A stretch of 64,000 nucleotides of DNA, taken from NCBI GenBank assembly GCA_036924285.1, contig JAYKYS010000002.1:37060501-37124500 (forward strand). The letters run 5' to 3'. The first letter of the stretch is position 1. Every line of letters begins with the position of its first letter. Made by a program: the position numbers and the translations under genes. The DNA is from Asterella californica (taxonomy: Eukaryota > Streptophyta > Marchantiopsida > Marchantiales > Aytoniaceae). Of the stretch, positions 1 through 12,974 are shown one piece after another. A model generated the notes under the pieces. It searched no databases. It was not told the origin of the DNA and saw only the letters and a list, made by a program, of their open reading frames with translations.

Positions 1-620
1 TCCGTGTTCACCCTAATCTGCGTCGTTAGTGACGATTTGGCGGAGCGTGACGTAATCAATTCTTGTAGGACTACATTCCATTTACATTTACTATTCCATT
101 TACAAGGCAAGATTCAAGGACGTGCTCTTCAGGTGGCTACGGGGACCGGGAATGAATCTGAAGAGGCTGGCTCGCTTTTGTTTCGTGTTTACCACGGGGA
201 GATTTAGCGGCGACATAGTTGTGTCGCTCAGTCTTGGTGCACTTCGTCAAACTTTTCTGCTTGAGGGCCTGGTTGCTGGGGACTACAAGCTTCTCGCAGA
301 ACGGTGAAAGGAAAAACCCTCAAACATTCCGTGAAGCAGTCATCGACTACGAAGCTCGACAGGGGACATTTAAAATCACAATGCCAGTATATGAAGTCCG
401 ACGGACTCCAGTCTTGGCCTCTCCGAATCCGAAACTTTTAATCCTCGCTCGATCCGAGAAGATCCCATATGAATTGTTATACTTTGAGGTTCGAACGCTC
501 GACGTGCTTTACCTTTTGAACATCTTTCTCTGTACTACGGGTTGCAATGACCTTTGACGAGGAGCAATGGTCCGAGTCTGACTAGGTCAGACAATTTGTC
601 GACAGTTTTGTTGTGGATGA
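1..620. other. Unassigned GC-balanced segment
   Basis: Base composition is more balanced than the AT-rich DNA that follows. An open frame of 112 codons (219-557, +) and shorter overlapping ones exist, but none carries a domain I recognise, and the frames interrupt one another. It may be the end of a gene or repeat lying left of the window. No function is claimed. Confidence 0.2.
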
Positions 621-1490
621 TCGAAGGGAGTAGAAGCTGAACTAATTTTCGTTGATTGTGTCGAATCTTGTTCCAGTCAATTATAAACACTATCTAAGTG
701 AGGATAGATAAATCTGAATACACATAAACTATCGTTACAAACACTGTCAACGTTTAACACTAAGTGTGTACTCCGATTTAGTGTAACGTTCCAAATCGTT
801 GATTACACAAGCATCATCACTGTTCAACTCCAGAGTTGAGTTTATGTAGTAGGATCTAGGTTTAAAGGGTTAAAGACTTCCTTCGGATATTCAACTCTTA
901 ATTCCTGAAATACATAACAAGTTTAAGCTCACTACTGTCATATGACTGCAAGAAACAGTCTACGAACAGTCCATTTGGACCTTGAGTGTTACCATATGCA
1001 AATGCGTCCATTATATTAATGTGAATATGTGTTTTATAAATTATAAATTATTTATAAATTATATATTCATTGAATAAAAAATACATTCACTAGAAAATAC
1101 TATTGTAATTAGTGTCTTAAAAAACTGAAATAATATTCTAAATATTAATTAAATTATTAGATTATGTTTATGCCAGTGAGACAAGTAACTTGAGAGAAGT
1201 CGTAGATAGAAGTGATTGTATCGTGCACACATGACAAATGCAGTTCTTGACTTTCTGACATTTTCATAGTTGTGAGTTTCCTATTCTTTCACACAGAAAT
1301 ACGTTTTCGTGTCATGGATCGTTAATGAGTGAAAGAGAGGTGGAGAGACAAATTTTCTCAACTTGCTCAAAATGTGAATATGAGGATATCATTGTGTATA
1401 GCAACATTGGTTTTTTAATCGTCACAAGAACAGACTCATATTAAGGAAGTTATGAAGGTCAAAAGTTTGAAGATTTAGATGCTGACGGAT
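621..1490. other. AT-rich intergenic DNA
   Basis: No sustained reading frame, RNA gene or transposon terminus is recognisable. The sequence becomes strongly AT-rich after about 1020. Confidence 0.4.
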
Positions 1491-1492
1491 GT

Positions 1493-1690
1493 TGACGTGG
1501 TATCCGAGTATTGATGTGGCAAGTGTTGATATGGCACCAAAAATCTGAAGTGTAAAAAGACTGATGTGGAAATTTCTATGACATGGCATTTTTTGATGAT
1601 GTGGTGACTGGTGACTTGGTTTGCTGAGGTGGCTTTTTGGTGCTGATATGACGACGGATTAGTGACATGGTGAGGCAGTGATGATTTGGC
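1493..1690 (+). repeat. Array of 11 TGAYRTGGC-like words
   Basis: Eleven imperfect copies of a nine-base word close to TGATGTGGC occur in 198 bases, starting near 1493, 1512, 1527, 1562, 1579, 1597, 1612, 1625, 1644, 1663 and 1682. Spacing is irregular (13-35 bases), so this is not a simple tandem repeat. TGACGTGG is also the core bound by plant bZIP factors, but with no gene nearby a degenerate satellite or transposon sub-terminal repeat is equally possible. Confidence 0.6.
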
Positions 1691-1869
1691 AACGTGTATG
1701 GTTGCCACATGATATTGTGAGAGGCGACAAGTGGATGACATGCAAGTAGCTTAATGAGATATAAAAGTTGATATTTCTGCTTTGTTACGGACATTCTTCG
1801 AGTCTAGACTCGTTGGACTATCAAAATGCACGGCGAACTTCTTGGAGCACTTAGTCACAATTTGATCTC

Positions 1870-2757
1870 AAAAATCAATTCTGAAATCGAAGTTGATCAA
1901 AAATATGTTTGAAACTTTGATTTTGAAATCGAAGTTACACTAGGGTTGAATAGAGCCGTAATTTCAATACTGGAGTATAAGATATTTATGTTTTTGGTGT
2001 TATTGGAACAAGCTCGACGAGGGCTTTCCAACAGTGTAAAAATCATTATTTTTAATACCATATTCAAAGAGTTGTCAATATTTAAAGCTAAATGTATAAT
2101 TTTTGACTCAAATAAATCATATTTTGAGAACTTTTGAGTGTAAAAAATTTTTGAATTGAATATTTGAGTTCATGGACCTGAAATTCGATTCTGAAATCGA
2201 GGTTGAGGGTGTGTGTTCTTTGGAAAAATATCTAGGAGAGGTCTTGAACCTTGATTCTGAAATCGAGGTTTTACAACGGGTTTGAGAAAAGTTAAATTTG
2301 AGTCTGTGTAACTTCTGCTGTGGGTGTTTGTTTTTGAAGAGATCTGCATATCACTGAAAAAGACTTTCCAAAGCCATCACTTTTGTTGCTTTGAAAGCTG
2401 TCACAAGAGAGTTACATGTGTTTGAAGTTAAGGGGCAAAAAGATGAGTTTGGAGTCCAACTTCTATTCTGGAATTGAGGTTGGAGGGCTACTTTGGATCG
2501 AATTACTTTCATAGGGTTCAGGGTCCAACCTCGGTTTTGAAATTGAGGTTTTTAATGAGTTATGGGTGAGGTTTTGGATGAAGTCACAATTGAAAAAGGG
2601 AGGTCAGAAACAAAGGAAGAGATTTTACCGGAAGATTATTTGTGACGGATTTAACTTCGGGGAATGAGTCTGAGAGTTGGAGTCTCAAAGTCAATTTTGA
2701 AATTGAGTTTTGTGATTGAGACGTCAAGTGTAATCCTCGATTTTGAAATCGGGGTTA
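1870..2757. repeat. Eight dispersed near-palindromic 24-mers
   Basis: Eight copies of a roughly 24-base near-palindrome (left arm AACCTCGATTT, right arm AAATCGAGGTT, with variants) lie at about 1870-1893, 1911-1936, 2181-2204, 2247-2270, 2458-2482, 2525-2550, 2687-2710 and 2732-2757. Most come in pairs about 40-70 bases apart. The core 'ttctgaaatcgaggtt' or 'ttttgaaatcgaggtt' is the best-conserved part; the spacers are unrelated. No coding frame accompanies them. Confidence 0.65.
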
Positions 2758-2759
2758 CA

Positions 2760-5445
2760 CCAAACTTGGAGAAAAAAGCAGAAACTTTAACTTCTTGTAC
2801 TAGACAAGTAAGTTCCAAGTAACACGAGCAACGTTGGAAAGAGAATTTGAAAGTCTTTCCAATGAAACAAGAATCATGGGATTTGCAAAGAAGTGAGCAT
2901 ACTGCAGGCATTTGAAGTTTGAGTACGGTTTAAGGGCACCAAAAAGATAGGGTTAAAGGTATGAAGAGTCACACTTGATGTTGCTATCTTTCTTGCACAC
3001 TAACATTGTCTTTAGCAGCCAAGAGCCTGGTGCTTTCCCAGACGTGACTTTCTGAAATTTGATAGGATAACGTCAAGGTATAAAGTTGATGCTAGGAAGT
3101 GTACATGAACTCGTGATGTGTATTGCTCTTTCTACTCGGACATTGAGTCTACACGAAGTTTTAATGTAATGTTCTGAGCGGTACAGACTCTTGTTGAAGT
3201 TAGCACCATCATTATTGTTATCTTTTTCTTCAGAAAAGCTATTGTTATTCTCTTGCACAGTTATAGATAATTCAGTTTACATGTAAATATTACATAACAA
3301 TGTTAATTCTGATCAATCTTCAAGAACCTAGTATAATCAGATTCATTGTTTCATTATTCATCCATCTTCAAGAACTCAATTGTTCTCAGTTTTTCTCATT
3401 CTAGAAGTTGGGCACATCCTGCTGCGTCTAAGTCCTTCGGATTGCGCTTCTGAAACTTTTTGTTCTAAATTCTTCACAAATGGTTTCCTGTTCGTTTCCT
3501 ATACATGCATTCATCACACTTGAAATCATACATACACATGCAACGTGAAATGAACAAGGTTTTCTTTTTACACCATGTTAGTAAAAAATATCGTTCTCTC
3601 TGAGGATTAGAGTTGACTCAATTGTATCTATGTCTTAACTGAGAAATTAACCTCGACAAGTAGTCAATTCACTCACTAAGTGATTAGTTTCTCTTCACTT
3701 ACGATCAATAAATTATGGTATTATTTATTTGTATTATTATCTATAAAATATTCTCGAATTCTCTTCTAAGATCCGGAAAATACCTTTGACGACGAGTCAC
3801 CTCAATATGCACACTCACTCTCCTATACTGTATTTGGACCTAACAACATCCTAAACACCCAAGTATACTCCAGACATAACGAGTTGCCCCTCAAGTAACC
3901 AAATATGTTTGATTTATTATAGGTCCTCAACCTCCTACGACGAGTCGTCTGCTCGATCTATACGTCAAGAACGTTCAAACAACTTCCACTAATCGCTTCT
4001 CTATCTGAACACTACATACACAGATCTCTCCAAGTTCACCACTACATATTACAACGGTCAATGTGCCCGACAGATTGATGCACAAAGTATCATTTCACGA
4101 TATGGGTACTACGTTCATGTGTTGGAGTAGCTGAAGCACAGCTTTTTGGAGTTTTTGATGATATGTTGGCATAAGTGATTGTCTTCTCTTCGTTATACTA
4201 CCTCCTTTGTGATAGTCTGACCGTTAGGCAAGCTGTATATTTGGTTTTCTCTCGCTCTCCTCGTATGACACCTCGCTCTTTTTGGTCGAAGACGCTCTTT
4301 TTGAAGATCTGGGAGGTCCCAAGTGACACGACATAACGTCCACAATGTCAGTTCTTGAACATTCTAATATGTAGCCAGCCGTCATTCTAATAGACTACAT
4401 CAACTTAGTATACACACATCACTCTCACAAAACTCTCCACATCTGAACATATGTGTTGCTGATTTTCACGACGGGCACTAAAGTCAAGATACAAGTACAA
4501 GTTGTACTTGGCACTATGAACATAACTAGTTAGGTAATTTACATCAAGAAGACTCTATAGTTGCTACTTATGTGGGTAGGACAAGGAAAAGAAAGAACTA
4601 TGGACTAGATCTCTTCTCAACAAACTTCACCGTCTTACTCTAAACTCCACTAAACACACACATCATACAAGAAAAAGATCATTGATTGGTCTTTTAAACC
4701 CAATGAAAAACTTGAGCACCAAGGTACGTCACGACCGAGACGACTGATGGCGGACCAACATACGATCAAAACTAACAACATAACAATTGTCCATAAATGA
4801 CTTTTAATCCTCTAACTAAATGCGGAGCTTGCTAATAGGTTTCACTATGTTGTCGTGTTGTACATGGATTTACCATGTATAAATCTGGTGGAACGTCTCT
4901 TTTCATACACATGCGTCAACCATACAGAGATATGACAAATACACAATTATAGCAGTTTTATGATGTATTTCAATATACACTTGTGCTTCATGCAGAGGAC
5001 AATGATACACATGTTAAAATACTTCACTATGTTCACTTGTACATACTTCTAGGAGTTATATTTTCTGTTAGTCTACTATATAAATAACAAGTGTTGGTGT
5101 TTTCTATAGTTAAGTAGTTTTGCTAAGTTGCGACAAATAAACGAACTTGTTGATCAAAGCTTTCACATATGTCGACAAGTGTTTATATTGTAAATGATCA
5201 AGTTATGCTCCAAACATTTATTATGACCAAACAAGACTAAGTACACTAGAAGACTGAAACTTCAATCCTTGATTTCTTCTTGATAGGTTAAGTTTGGTAA
5301 AAAAATCTAAAATACTCCATAGGAATAAAAACAACCTAGCGTTTTAGAGAATTGTACAGTTAGTGGTAGGGAGGGAAGATACAAAGATTGGAAGCAGTGA
5401 ATGACACTTAAAAGTTACAAAAGCAAAAGCTTTATTGTGTTTTCT
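2760..5445. other. AT-rich DNA, no gene seen
   Basis: Only short frames without recognisable domains occur. I see no transposon ends or RNA genes. Confidence 0.4.
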
Positions 5446-5449
5446 TTCT

Positions 5450-5545
5450 ATACAACAACTATGATTGGTTGTTGGTTGGAAGAGAACTCGTAAGACTTGG
5501 CTTGGGAAGAAAGAGGTCCAAGGTTCAAATCCAACCGTGAGCAAA
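5450..5545 (+). other. Possible tRNA-like / SINE-like promoter remnant
   Basis: The stretch around 5520 contains AGGTTCAAATCC, which fits the RNA polymerase III B-box consensus (GGTTCRANNCC). A plausible but poor A-box (tggttggaagag) lies about 55 bases upstream. The surrounding bases do not fold into a tRNA T-arm, so this is not a tRNA gene. It may be a decayed SINE or chance. Confidence 0.2.
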
Positions 5546-6348
5546 TGGTTATCATTGCATATCGATCCCTTATAGTAAAACTTGTTATAATCACATATGA
5601 TATAGTGACAAACATGATTTAAGCACACTTTCTTTGAGAACAGATTGTTACTTTGTAAAACTCCTTTGTTATAGTCCCAGCCACACGTTTTATTTCACAT
5701 GTTTGTGTAGCTAAAAGACAAAAAAAGTGAGTAAATAACTATGAGGGTTCAGAGCAATAAGTAGTTCGTAAATGAGTATTAAATGTGAAAATACAAGAAT
5801 GCAGAGCTCGTTAAGGAGAGTGATCTCGTGTCTTCAATTGTGAGAAGTAGCATTCTACGCAATATTTAGTGCAGTTTATAAGCTATGAAAAATGTGAAAG
5901 AGAGAAATCCATCGATTCTAGCTCATGACTTGGATCCATAATATGAAGATACAAGTGCGTAGGTATTAGTGATTACTATAGTTTTGACTCTTCATTCATT
6001 AAAAATGGAGCTATATAGAAAAGTTGACGCAGAGAAAATTAGTAAAGAATGTAGAATTAACTTCCTTTAAGTTTATGTAAGACTTTTGATTCTCTTTCAA
6101 ATGAGAACAGAGGTCATCCTTAGTGCTAGAGACGCCCACTTAGGAAGATGAGGTCTTATGATCAAATCATCTTGGTGTGTGTTCTCTATTTCGGCATGTT
6201 GACCTCCTGGACGAGAGTCTATGTTGGATACGTAACTACGTCTTATAAGTCAAGAGTTACCTGGTGCGACTATGGGGGGCTATAAGTCCTATGAGATGGC
6301 TTCATAGCTGCAACTTTGATCTATATCAGATGACTTGTAATATAATTA

Positions 6349-6470
6349 AAGTGGCATCGAGATGGTATCAAGAGTCGAGAAATTTTTAATAAGCAAGGGC
6401 TTAGCTTAGCAGGAGGCCTTCTTGTTTGGTACGCAAGTCTGCTTATAAAGACTCTAGCTTAGCTGGAGTG
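6349..6470 (+). mobile_element. Copia-like leader fragment with PBS-like words
   Basis: Two consecutive words, TGGCATCGAG and TGGTATCAAGAG, resemble the initiator-tRNA primer-binding site of plant Ty1/copia elements (TGGTATCAGAGC), which is present in canonical form at 43112-43123. They are followed by an A/T tract and repeated 'agcttagct' motifs. The same arrangement, lacking the second word, recurs inverted at 18421-18543. I read it as the start of the internal region of a decayed LTR retrotransposon. Its LTRs were not found. Confidence 0.4.
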
Positions 6471-6499
6471 TTAGAATAGAAAACTGTCGGCATCACACG

Positions 6500-9400
6500 A
6501 GGAGAAGTATTGTACTTTTATTCACCAAGGAGAGTCGTTGATCCGTATGGGAGGAAGACAGAGATTGAGGAGATCAAATTTATGAGGATTTCTATTGTGA
6601 GATTATCCTAGGAAGAGAAATAAAGTAGTGGGAGTTCAAATTTCATCGATTGTTGCATTTGGAGGTGAATATACGTTCTGATGAATGAGAATCGATCGAC
6701 TGTTCGACAGAAATGGGTATCTATAGAAAAATTTAGTTTTGTAGGCAAGTTTGTTGACCCTTGTCTTCTCATTCAATCTCTACCTCGCAATTAATCACAA
6801 TTAGAAGACTCGTCCTTCTTGAGAATAACTCTCCTCGACAGCGTATAGAGAACAAATGTAGTCAAATGAGAAGAGTGCAAGAAGAGGAGATCAATATCAA
6901 TGCATGAATTCATCACTTTGTAAATTCATCAGGATATTAGAGAGGTTGAGCACTATCATTCGCGAGAGAACGCTGAGCAAAAAGTATAGACTAGAATCAT
7001 CTACAAGGCAACAAAACTATCGAGATATCATAGCCAGAGTTGTTTAGATATCAGGTTGCAAGAGAGACTGCATGCATGTCGTTCCTCCTATGGAGGTGGA
7101 ACTACATTCATGACATGTATTCAAATCATGGAGCTACGTGAATGGCAAGAGAGATGGTGGTGATGGTGTTCGGGGTGTGGACACACACGTGGAAGTGCTA
7201 GAAGAACATATACAAGATGACATCATATGCAGATTTTTTCGCAAGATGCTGACCAAGTATTTAATGACATTATTCACTCCATGGAGACGAAGTCACATCA
7301 TGGAGTGAGAAATCATTTTCATCAAGCAACTCATGCAAGGTGTACATGTCGACTGAGTCATGACATTACATTGAAACATTGAGTAGATAGGGAAGATGCT
7401 AGACAGTGACTTGATTGTGTACTTGATATATTTTATGCACTTGTATCGAGAGTTGAATATCTTAAGAGGAGTAGAGATGACATACTTTAAGAAATATAAG
7501 ACCACCGACCAGTCTTTATCTTCTCAAGTGACAGTGAGGTCAAGTTGCAGTTGAAAAAACGTGCACCGCTGAGCCAAGCCAAGAGCATGGAGAGATTCTC
7601 GAGAGAGTGCAACCTACAGAGATAATGGAGGAAGTACCTTTAGAACCGACGGGACTTGAGGAAGCTACGGTCACGATAAGCGAGATACTTGCAGAAGTAT
7701 TGGGACGATAAGTATCAATAGAGGTACCACTTGCAAGATTGCTTGAATCTACACTTAAAAGAGTGTCGAGACAACCGATGAACAAGTATATATCATAAGA
7801 GAAGAACATGTTAAAGTGAATGTCATCTTAAACTAATCCAGAGGTGTACGAAATGTGAGTAAGTCCTTAATATGCTGAAGGAAGGAAGATGTGTGATGAA
7901 GGAAATGCAAGACTTGTTAGACATGTGCAGGAGTTCTTGTTGTAGGAATCACCTAGTCGTGTGCATATGACAGGATTCGAAGTACACTGAACCAGTAGCT
8001 AAGCAGGACTTATTCACATTTCGCACACCTCTAGAAGGTGCAATCTGATCAAGTTTCTATCAAACCTAATGAAGTCATGAAAAGAGAAATGAAACTTGTG
8101 TAGTACCAAAAGGTCAACTTGGAAAAGATCAATCATATACTTCTACGTGTTCGATAGTTCTACCGAAGCAAATGCTCGAGGAGGACAATCAAACATCATT
8201 GCAAACCATATGCGATGTAAGACAAGTTATAAGAAATGAAGAAATGAATATTAAATAATTATAGAATATAATAAAAATTTAAAAAATTTATTAAACTTCT
8301 ATTATAACAAGACAAAATACTAAAGAGACTCAAATATTCAAAAAAGAAACAATTCCATCGAGAACAATCTAACTCATCATAGATATAATGAGAATGATCT
8401 ATCATATTTGACTTGTAGGTTTTATGGTTGTAACAAGTGATTGTTTTCATTGAGATATCATATCTGATTAAATATTTTTTCATGCAATGAATCAATATAG
8501 TGAGACATCTAGAGATTTATCACAAAAATTTTAGAAAATGATAATATTAATTGTCTAGAAAATTAAAGTAACCATTATTGAAAAATAAATATTTACATAC
8601 GGTCCTCATTTGTTAGCTTGAATTTATGTAACAAAGGGAGATATTTTCACAATTTTCTTCTGACCATTTCTAACCAGAGGATGTACACATCTTCTCAACG
8701 AAGGGAATTAATCACAACCTAGCTGAGTAGAAGTCTAAACCACAACAAGAGGCATTGGTTGCTAATGTGGAGCGGATCAAGACCAGAGAAGAGTCAACTT
8801 GGAGTCTTGGAGACATGGGTTGCAATGACTGGACTTCACGAAGTTCATGCTTAGCTGGAGAAACAGATGCGAGAAAAGAAGACATGCTCAGATAGCAAGA
8901 TGCTAGGTGAGAGACTTCAAAGAGTTGTAGATTGTGCATGACAAAGAAAAAGAAGCAGCAAAGGTGAAACTTCCGCGAGTTTGAACATAAGTTGATGAGG
9001 CATCAGGCGTGACGACAAAATGTACAGATCTAAGTGTGGGAGTGAGAAAAACTTCCTTGCATATGTCAAGAAGGAGCTAAGATCGGCTGAATTTTAGATG
9101 TAGTAAGTATCGAGAAAGATCTTCCGTGATGAGATTAGTTTACAAAATCATGATGATGCTAGTTTACAAAACCATGCAAATCTTAAAGATTACGTAATGA
9201 GTACTTGAAACATACGTGTAATGATTTGTTAGAATTGATGAAAGAGTTGTTCGTATTAATGAAGGATAGAGAAGGAATTGAACTATAAAAAAGAAGAAAC
9301 TTGAGTAGGCGACAGAGTAAAATATAATAGTATGACTTTACTGATATAGATGGACTAGTACTTGTTTGAGTTAGAGTTAGATCCATAAGGTCCCACTGCA

Positions 9401-10915
9401 TCAGATTGCTATAGTGGCAATGCTTATCAAGTGGCATGGGTCTTAAGGAGGTGTTCGTTGGAGGTGAGTTCTACTCACTATGTATGTAGAGCATATATTC
9501 AATAACATTTTGTTGTGTTAATCAATGTTGAATAAACAAAAGCGAGCCTTGTCATTCTCTCAAATATTATGTCTAGACAATGTTAGTATATGTTGAGTAT
9601 ACTTTATGTGGTGAGTGTGAGCCATGTTTGGGTGTAACTGGTTGAAGTTCTTATCTTTGTGTAATGACAAGTTGATGAGGTATCGACTTATGTTGACAAA
9701 ATTGTTGACATTCTTGATAATCACGAAAGAGAGTCGATAGAGGATTTTATTTCCGCAAGTTGTCGTCAAGTTGACCTTTTGTGCTTCACTATATCATTCT
9801 TTGGATGATGAAATTTAAGACAATGTTGATTCGTCCTTGAACAGTGAGACAAGTCTTAGTACTTGGGGGAGTTATCTTGTTCAAATCAGGAGTTGGATTG
9901 TTGTTTGTAGTCACTTATCGTATCTTGTGCAAGTCATTGTGATACCTTCACCTTGAGAGTTGTTTCACCAATAAGTTAAGAAAACTTATCTATTGTGTCA
10001 TTTCACTCGGTTTATCTCTATTTTATCAATATTATGTGAGAATCTTATTTACTACAATTATTTGTTTATTATCACGACTATTGTGTTACACATTGTAACT
10101 TTTACAAAAAGAGAAATATCTTTCACGATTTAATGGTTATATTATATCTAAAACTTTGTTAATTTATATAATTTACACCATCAATCATTACATATATTGG
10201 ATAATTACATACAAGTTTGGCACCCCCAAAGTTTGCACTGAGCAGGTCCATTGTACATGTAAAGAGAAACTTATTTATTTCTAAGGTCAATGTGTTAGAG
10301 TAACGCCACTACAAACTTCAACCTATAAACATCTCTCATCTTGAAGATGATTGGTGATATTCATGCATAGAAAATGGAAGATTGATAGTCATCGACTATC
10401 TTCAAGATGGTCGTTAATATTCACTGGAGTTTATCGATAGTTATTTGATCATATCTGATAATATGTTTAGCGTGCAATTGAAAATATCAATACTTAAATA
10501 ACAAAGAAATAATACTTGTCAATCTGACAGAACTTGTATTCAAGGATGGTGGATCTGTTCGACCAGAACCCGAGAAACCTGAAGCATTTTTTCGAAACAG
10601 AAAAATGAAGAGAAAGGTAACCACATCTGACAACGAACACAGTTGACCGTGACATGTGAGGAAAACGATTACCAAAGAACAGTCGGAAATAGACAAGGGT
10701 GGAACAAAGATGTTCTTGTGTGGAGCACTGGAAGGGCAGTTCTTTTCCGTGAAGACACTCGATTCAGAACACTGGAGCTTTTATGTATCCATCGTAAGAC
10801 TTTTTTGTTCTGACGCTTCTCAAGGACGGATCGTAGTGAAACGAAAAAAAATACTAACACTCCAATACTCGACACAAATTGACTCGAACACTCTAACACT
10901 CAACACGAATAATAT
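6500..10915. other. Decayed repeat DNA, possible old LTR element
   Basis: No intact frame remains. A purine tract, acttgggggag at 9861-9871, resembles the polypurine tract before a copia 3' LTR. With the PBS-like words at 6.35 kb it could mark a ruined plus-strand element, but no polymerase motif is readable between them. This assignment is weak. Confidence 0.25.
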
Positions 10916-10922
10916 CTGTTGG

Positions 10923-10978
10923 CATCTCGTGTGATGAGCTAAAAATCTTCGGAGACTTCTAGTTCATCACACGAGATG
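10923..10978. repeat. Hairpin with 15-bp perfect arms
   Basis: CATCTCGTGTGATGA (10923-10937) is repeated in perfect inverted orientation at 10964-10978, leaving a 26-base loop. It is not followed by a T tract. It could be a MITE remnant, an LTR-internal palindrome or a small-RNA fold-back. Confidence 0.7.
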
Positions 10979-11569
10979 TTTAGGATTTGAATTCGGGAGT
11001 CTTCTCTGTTTTTCTATTGCGATCGAGTTAGAAGAACGTTGAGATGACATTTCATCAATTATGACTAACAATAGTTAGTAATAATCGGTGGAGTACACCT
11101 ACATAAAGAATATGGATCAATGTGTGTAATAATCTTTTACGCAAGTGATGTTCATATTGAATGCTGATAACGGACTAGCAAACTCACGATAAACACGTCC
11201 TTGTGTTTCATTGCAATTTTTTATGAGGAACTAGGAAAGTTACAACTTTTACTCCGGGTGCACTAAAGCTCAACCGTTCAGAATGGGGCGTATCCAAGAA
11301 AAACCTCCACCGGAAGTGCGGTACGAATGCCATGAGATGTGACGGGGCGAGAACAAAATTCAAATTTTAGTCGAGCCGACGATTCATTCCGACATAAGCC
11401 CATTGTATGGTATGATGGCATGATGGCTCGTCACGGCTCGGGACAGCACTGTTCGTCCCAGAGAGAGACCGGACCTGACCAGGCCGAGTAGAGGTCAGTC
11501 CCGACCAGACGGCTTGTGACGGAATGGAGGGAGTGGCAGGCAGGCAGGGTCAGGGCCGTGTCTTCAGGT

Positions 11570-11600
11570 GGGAGGGAGGGAAGGGCAGCGAGGGAGGGGG
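11570..11600 (+). promoter_or_regulatory. G-run cluster (G-quadruplex-type) upstream of the PHI-1 gene
   Basis: Six runs of three or more G separated by 1-6 bases begin at 11570 (gggagggagggaaggg, then further runs to 11600). This satisfies the usual G3N1-7 pattern on the plus strand. It lies 1.4 kb upstream of the start codon at 12975, in the proximal or distal promoter depending on where transcription starts. Any regulatory role is inference. Confidence 0.4.
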
Positions 11601-11929
11601 TTTGGTCGTCTGGTTTCTCGAGCGTTTGAGAGTTGAATTGGCCAAAACAACGAAACAAAACAGTCGTTGTTTTGAGCATGGTGGCGGAGCAAAACCCACG
11701 AACAGATGGACGAACAACGAACGGGATGGTGGTGGGATGGCAACTATCTTGGCTTTCGGTTCTTGCGCGCTGGAGCGGGGGCGGGGCAGGCAGGCAGTCT
11801 GGCTGGCTGGTTGGCTATTTCGCTGCCCACCTCGACGCTACAGCTGGAACCTTGATCATTCTTTGAACTGCTCGGGAGCAGTTCAGTTCTGTTCAGTTCA
11901 GCGTAACTTGTGACAGTTTGTCATACGCG

Positions 11930-12974
11930 CTGATCCGTCGTCTCCACTCTAATTTACTAGAATTCTGTTGTTGTTGTTCCGCATCGAAAAGATTTTGAAC
12001 TCTTCCGTCCCTCCTTGTTCCCGTTACTTAAGGAGTACCGCCCTCTCATCTGCCGATCCAGCAGCCACTCTCCTCTTCTCTCCACTTCAAGGATTGAGCG
12101 TCGAAGACACTTGCTCCTCTCTTCTCCTCATTCTGCTCTTCCTCTGGCGCCTCTTACAATCTCTTGTGGAAGAATCCTTCCTTCCACCATAAAGTTGTTT
12201 TCTTCTTCCTTCACGCTGTCAATTTAGTGTCGCAAATTTCTCTCGCCGAGGTGAACGCGACAAGGATCGATATCCCCTTCCTATTCAGCGACAGTCCATT
12301 GCAGAATCGATCCCTTTACCAACTTCTTTCTCTTTTTCCACCCGTCATAGTTTCGAATCGAATCCTTTTCTTTCTTCGAGAAAAATCCCATATTGGAGTG
12401 TAGAATCTCGTTCTCCCACCAATTCGATGCGCGAGCCATCCTTGGCTGGCGGGCCCCAACAACTTCTGTCTATATCTCTTTGAACTTTATAACGACGCGA
12501 TTCGGCGTCTTGCATGGAGACATAACTCCTTTTCTTGTACATTCATTCAAATATTCCCTAGTTCAGCTGCATAGCTGACCAATTCTTTGTGAATTGTAAG
12601 TTCCGCGTCGACGATAATTAGTTTCCTCAGTCCTGTGAATCTGAGTGAGTTTAAAACTGAGGTTTTGTGAAAGTTTACAAGTTTGTCTGAAGGTAAAGAC
12701 AGCCAAGTGTATATTAATTTATCAGTATTGTTGTTCTGACTGATTAGCGAGAGTCTCAGAGTGATCTGTGAATCACGAAGGAAGGCAAAGAAGGAGAAGA
12801 TTCCTGAAGAAGAAGGTTACCGTAGAGAGGAGGAAGAATTGGATCCGAGCTGTTAGTTTCCATCTGCTCGACGACGTGTTCTGTTTACAACTAGAAACTA
12901 GAAATCTGAACTGCAGACCATTCATCGATTGCTAAAAGAGCCACGAAAGAAAGGCAAGCAGCAGCGAAGAGAGT
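11930..12974 (+). promoter_or_regulatory. Long CT-rich leader of the PHI-1 gene, possible 5'UTR intron
   Basis: About 1 kb upstream of the start codon is rich in CT tracts (12010-12400), typical of plant 5'UTRs, and carries several short upstream frames. A good donor (TT|GTAAGT) occurs at 12596 and an acceptor-like CTGCAG ends at 12916. A 5'UTR intron of about 320 bases would fit, but no transcript evidence is available. I saw no clear TATA box. Confidence 0.35.

Noticed and set aside
5480..5545. tRNA gene candidate
   Set aside because: B-box present but T-stem pairing fails and there is no cloverleaf; kept only as a weak SINE-like remnant.
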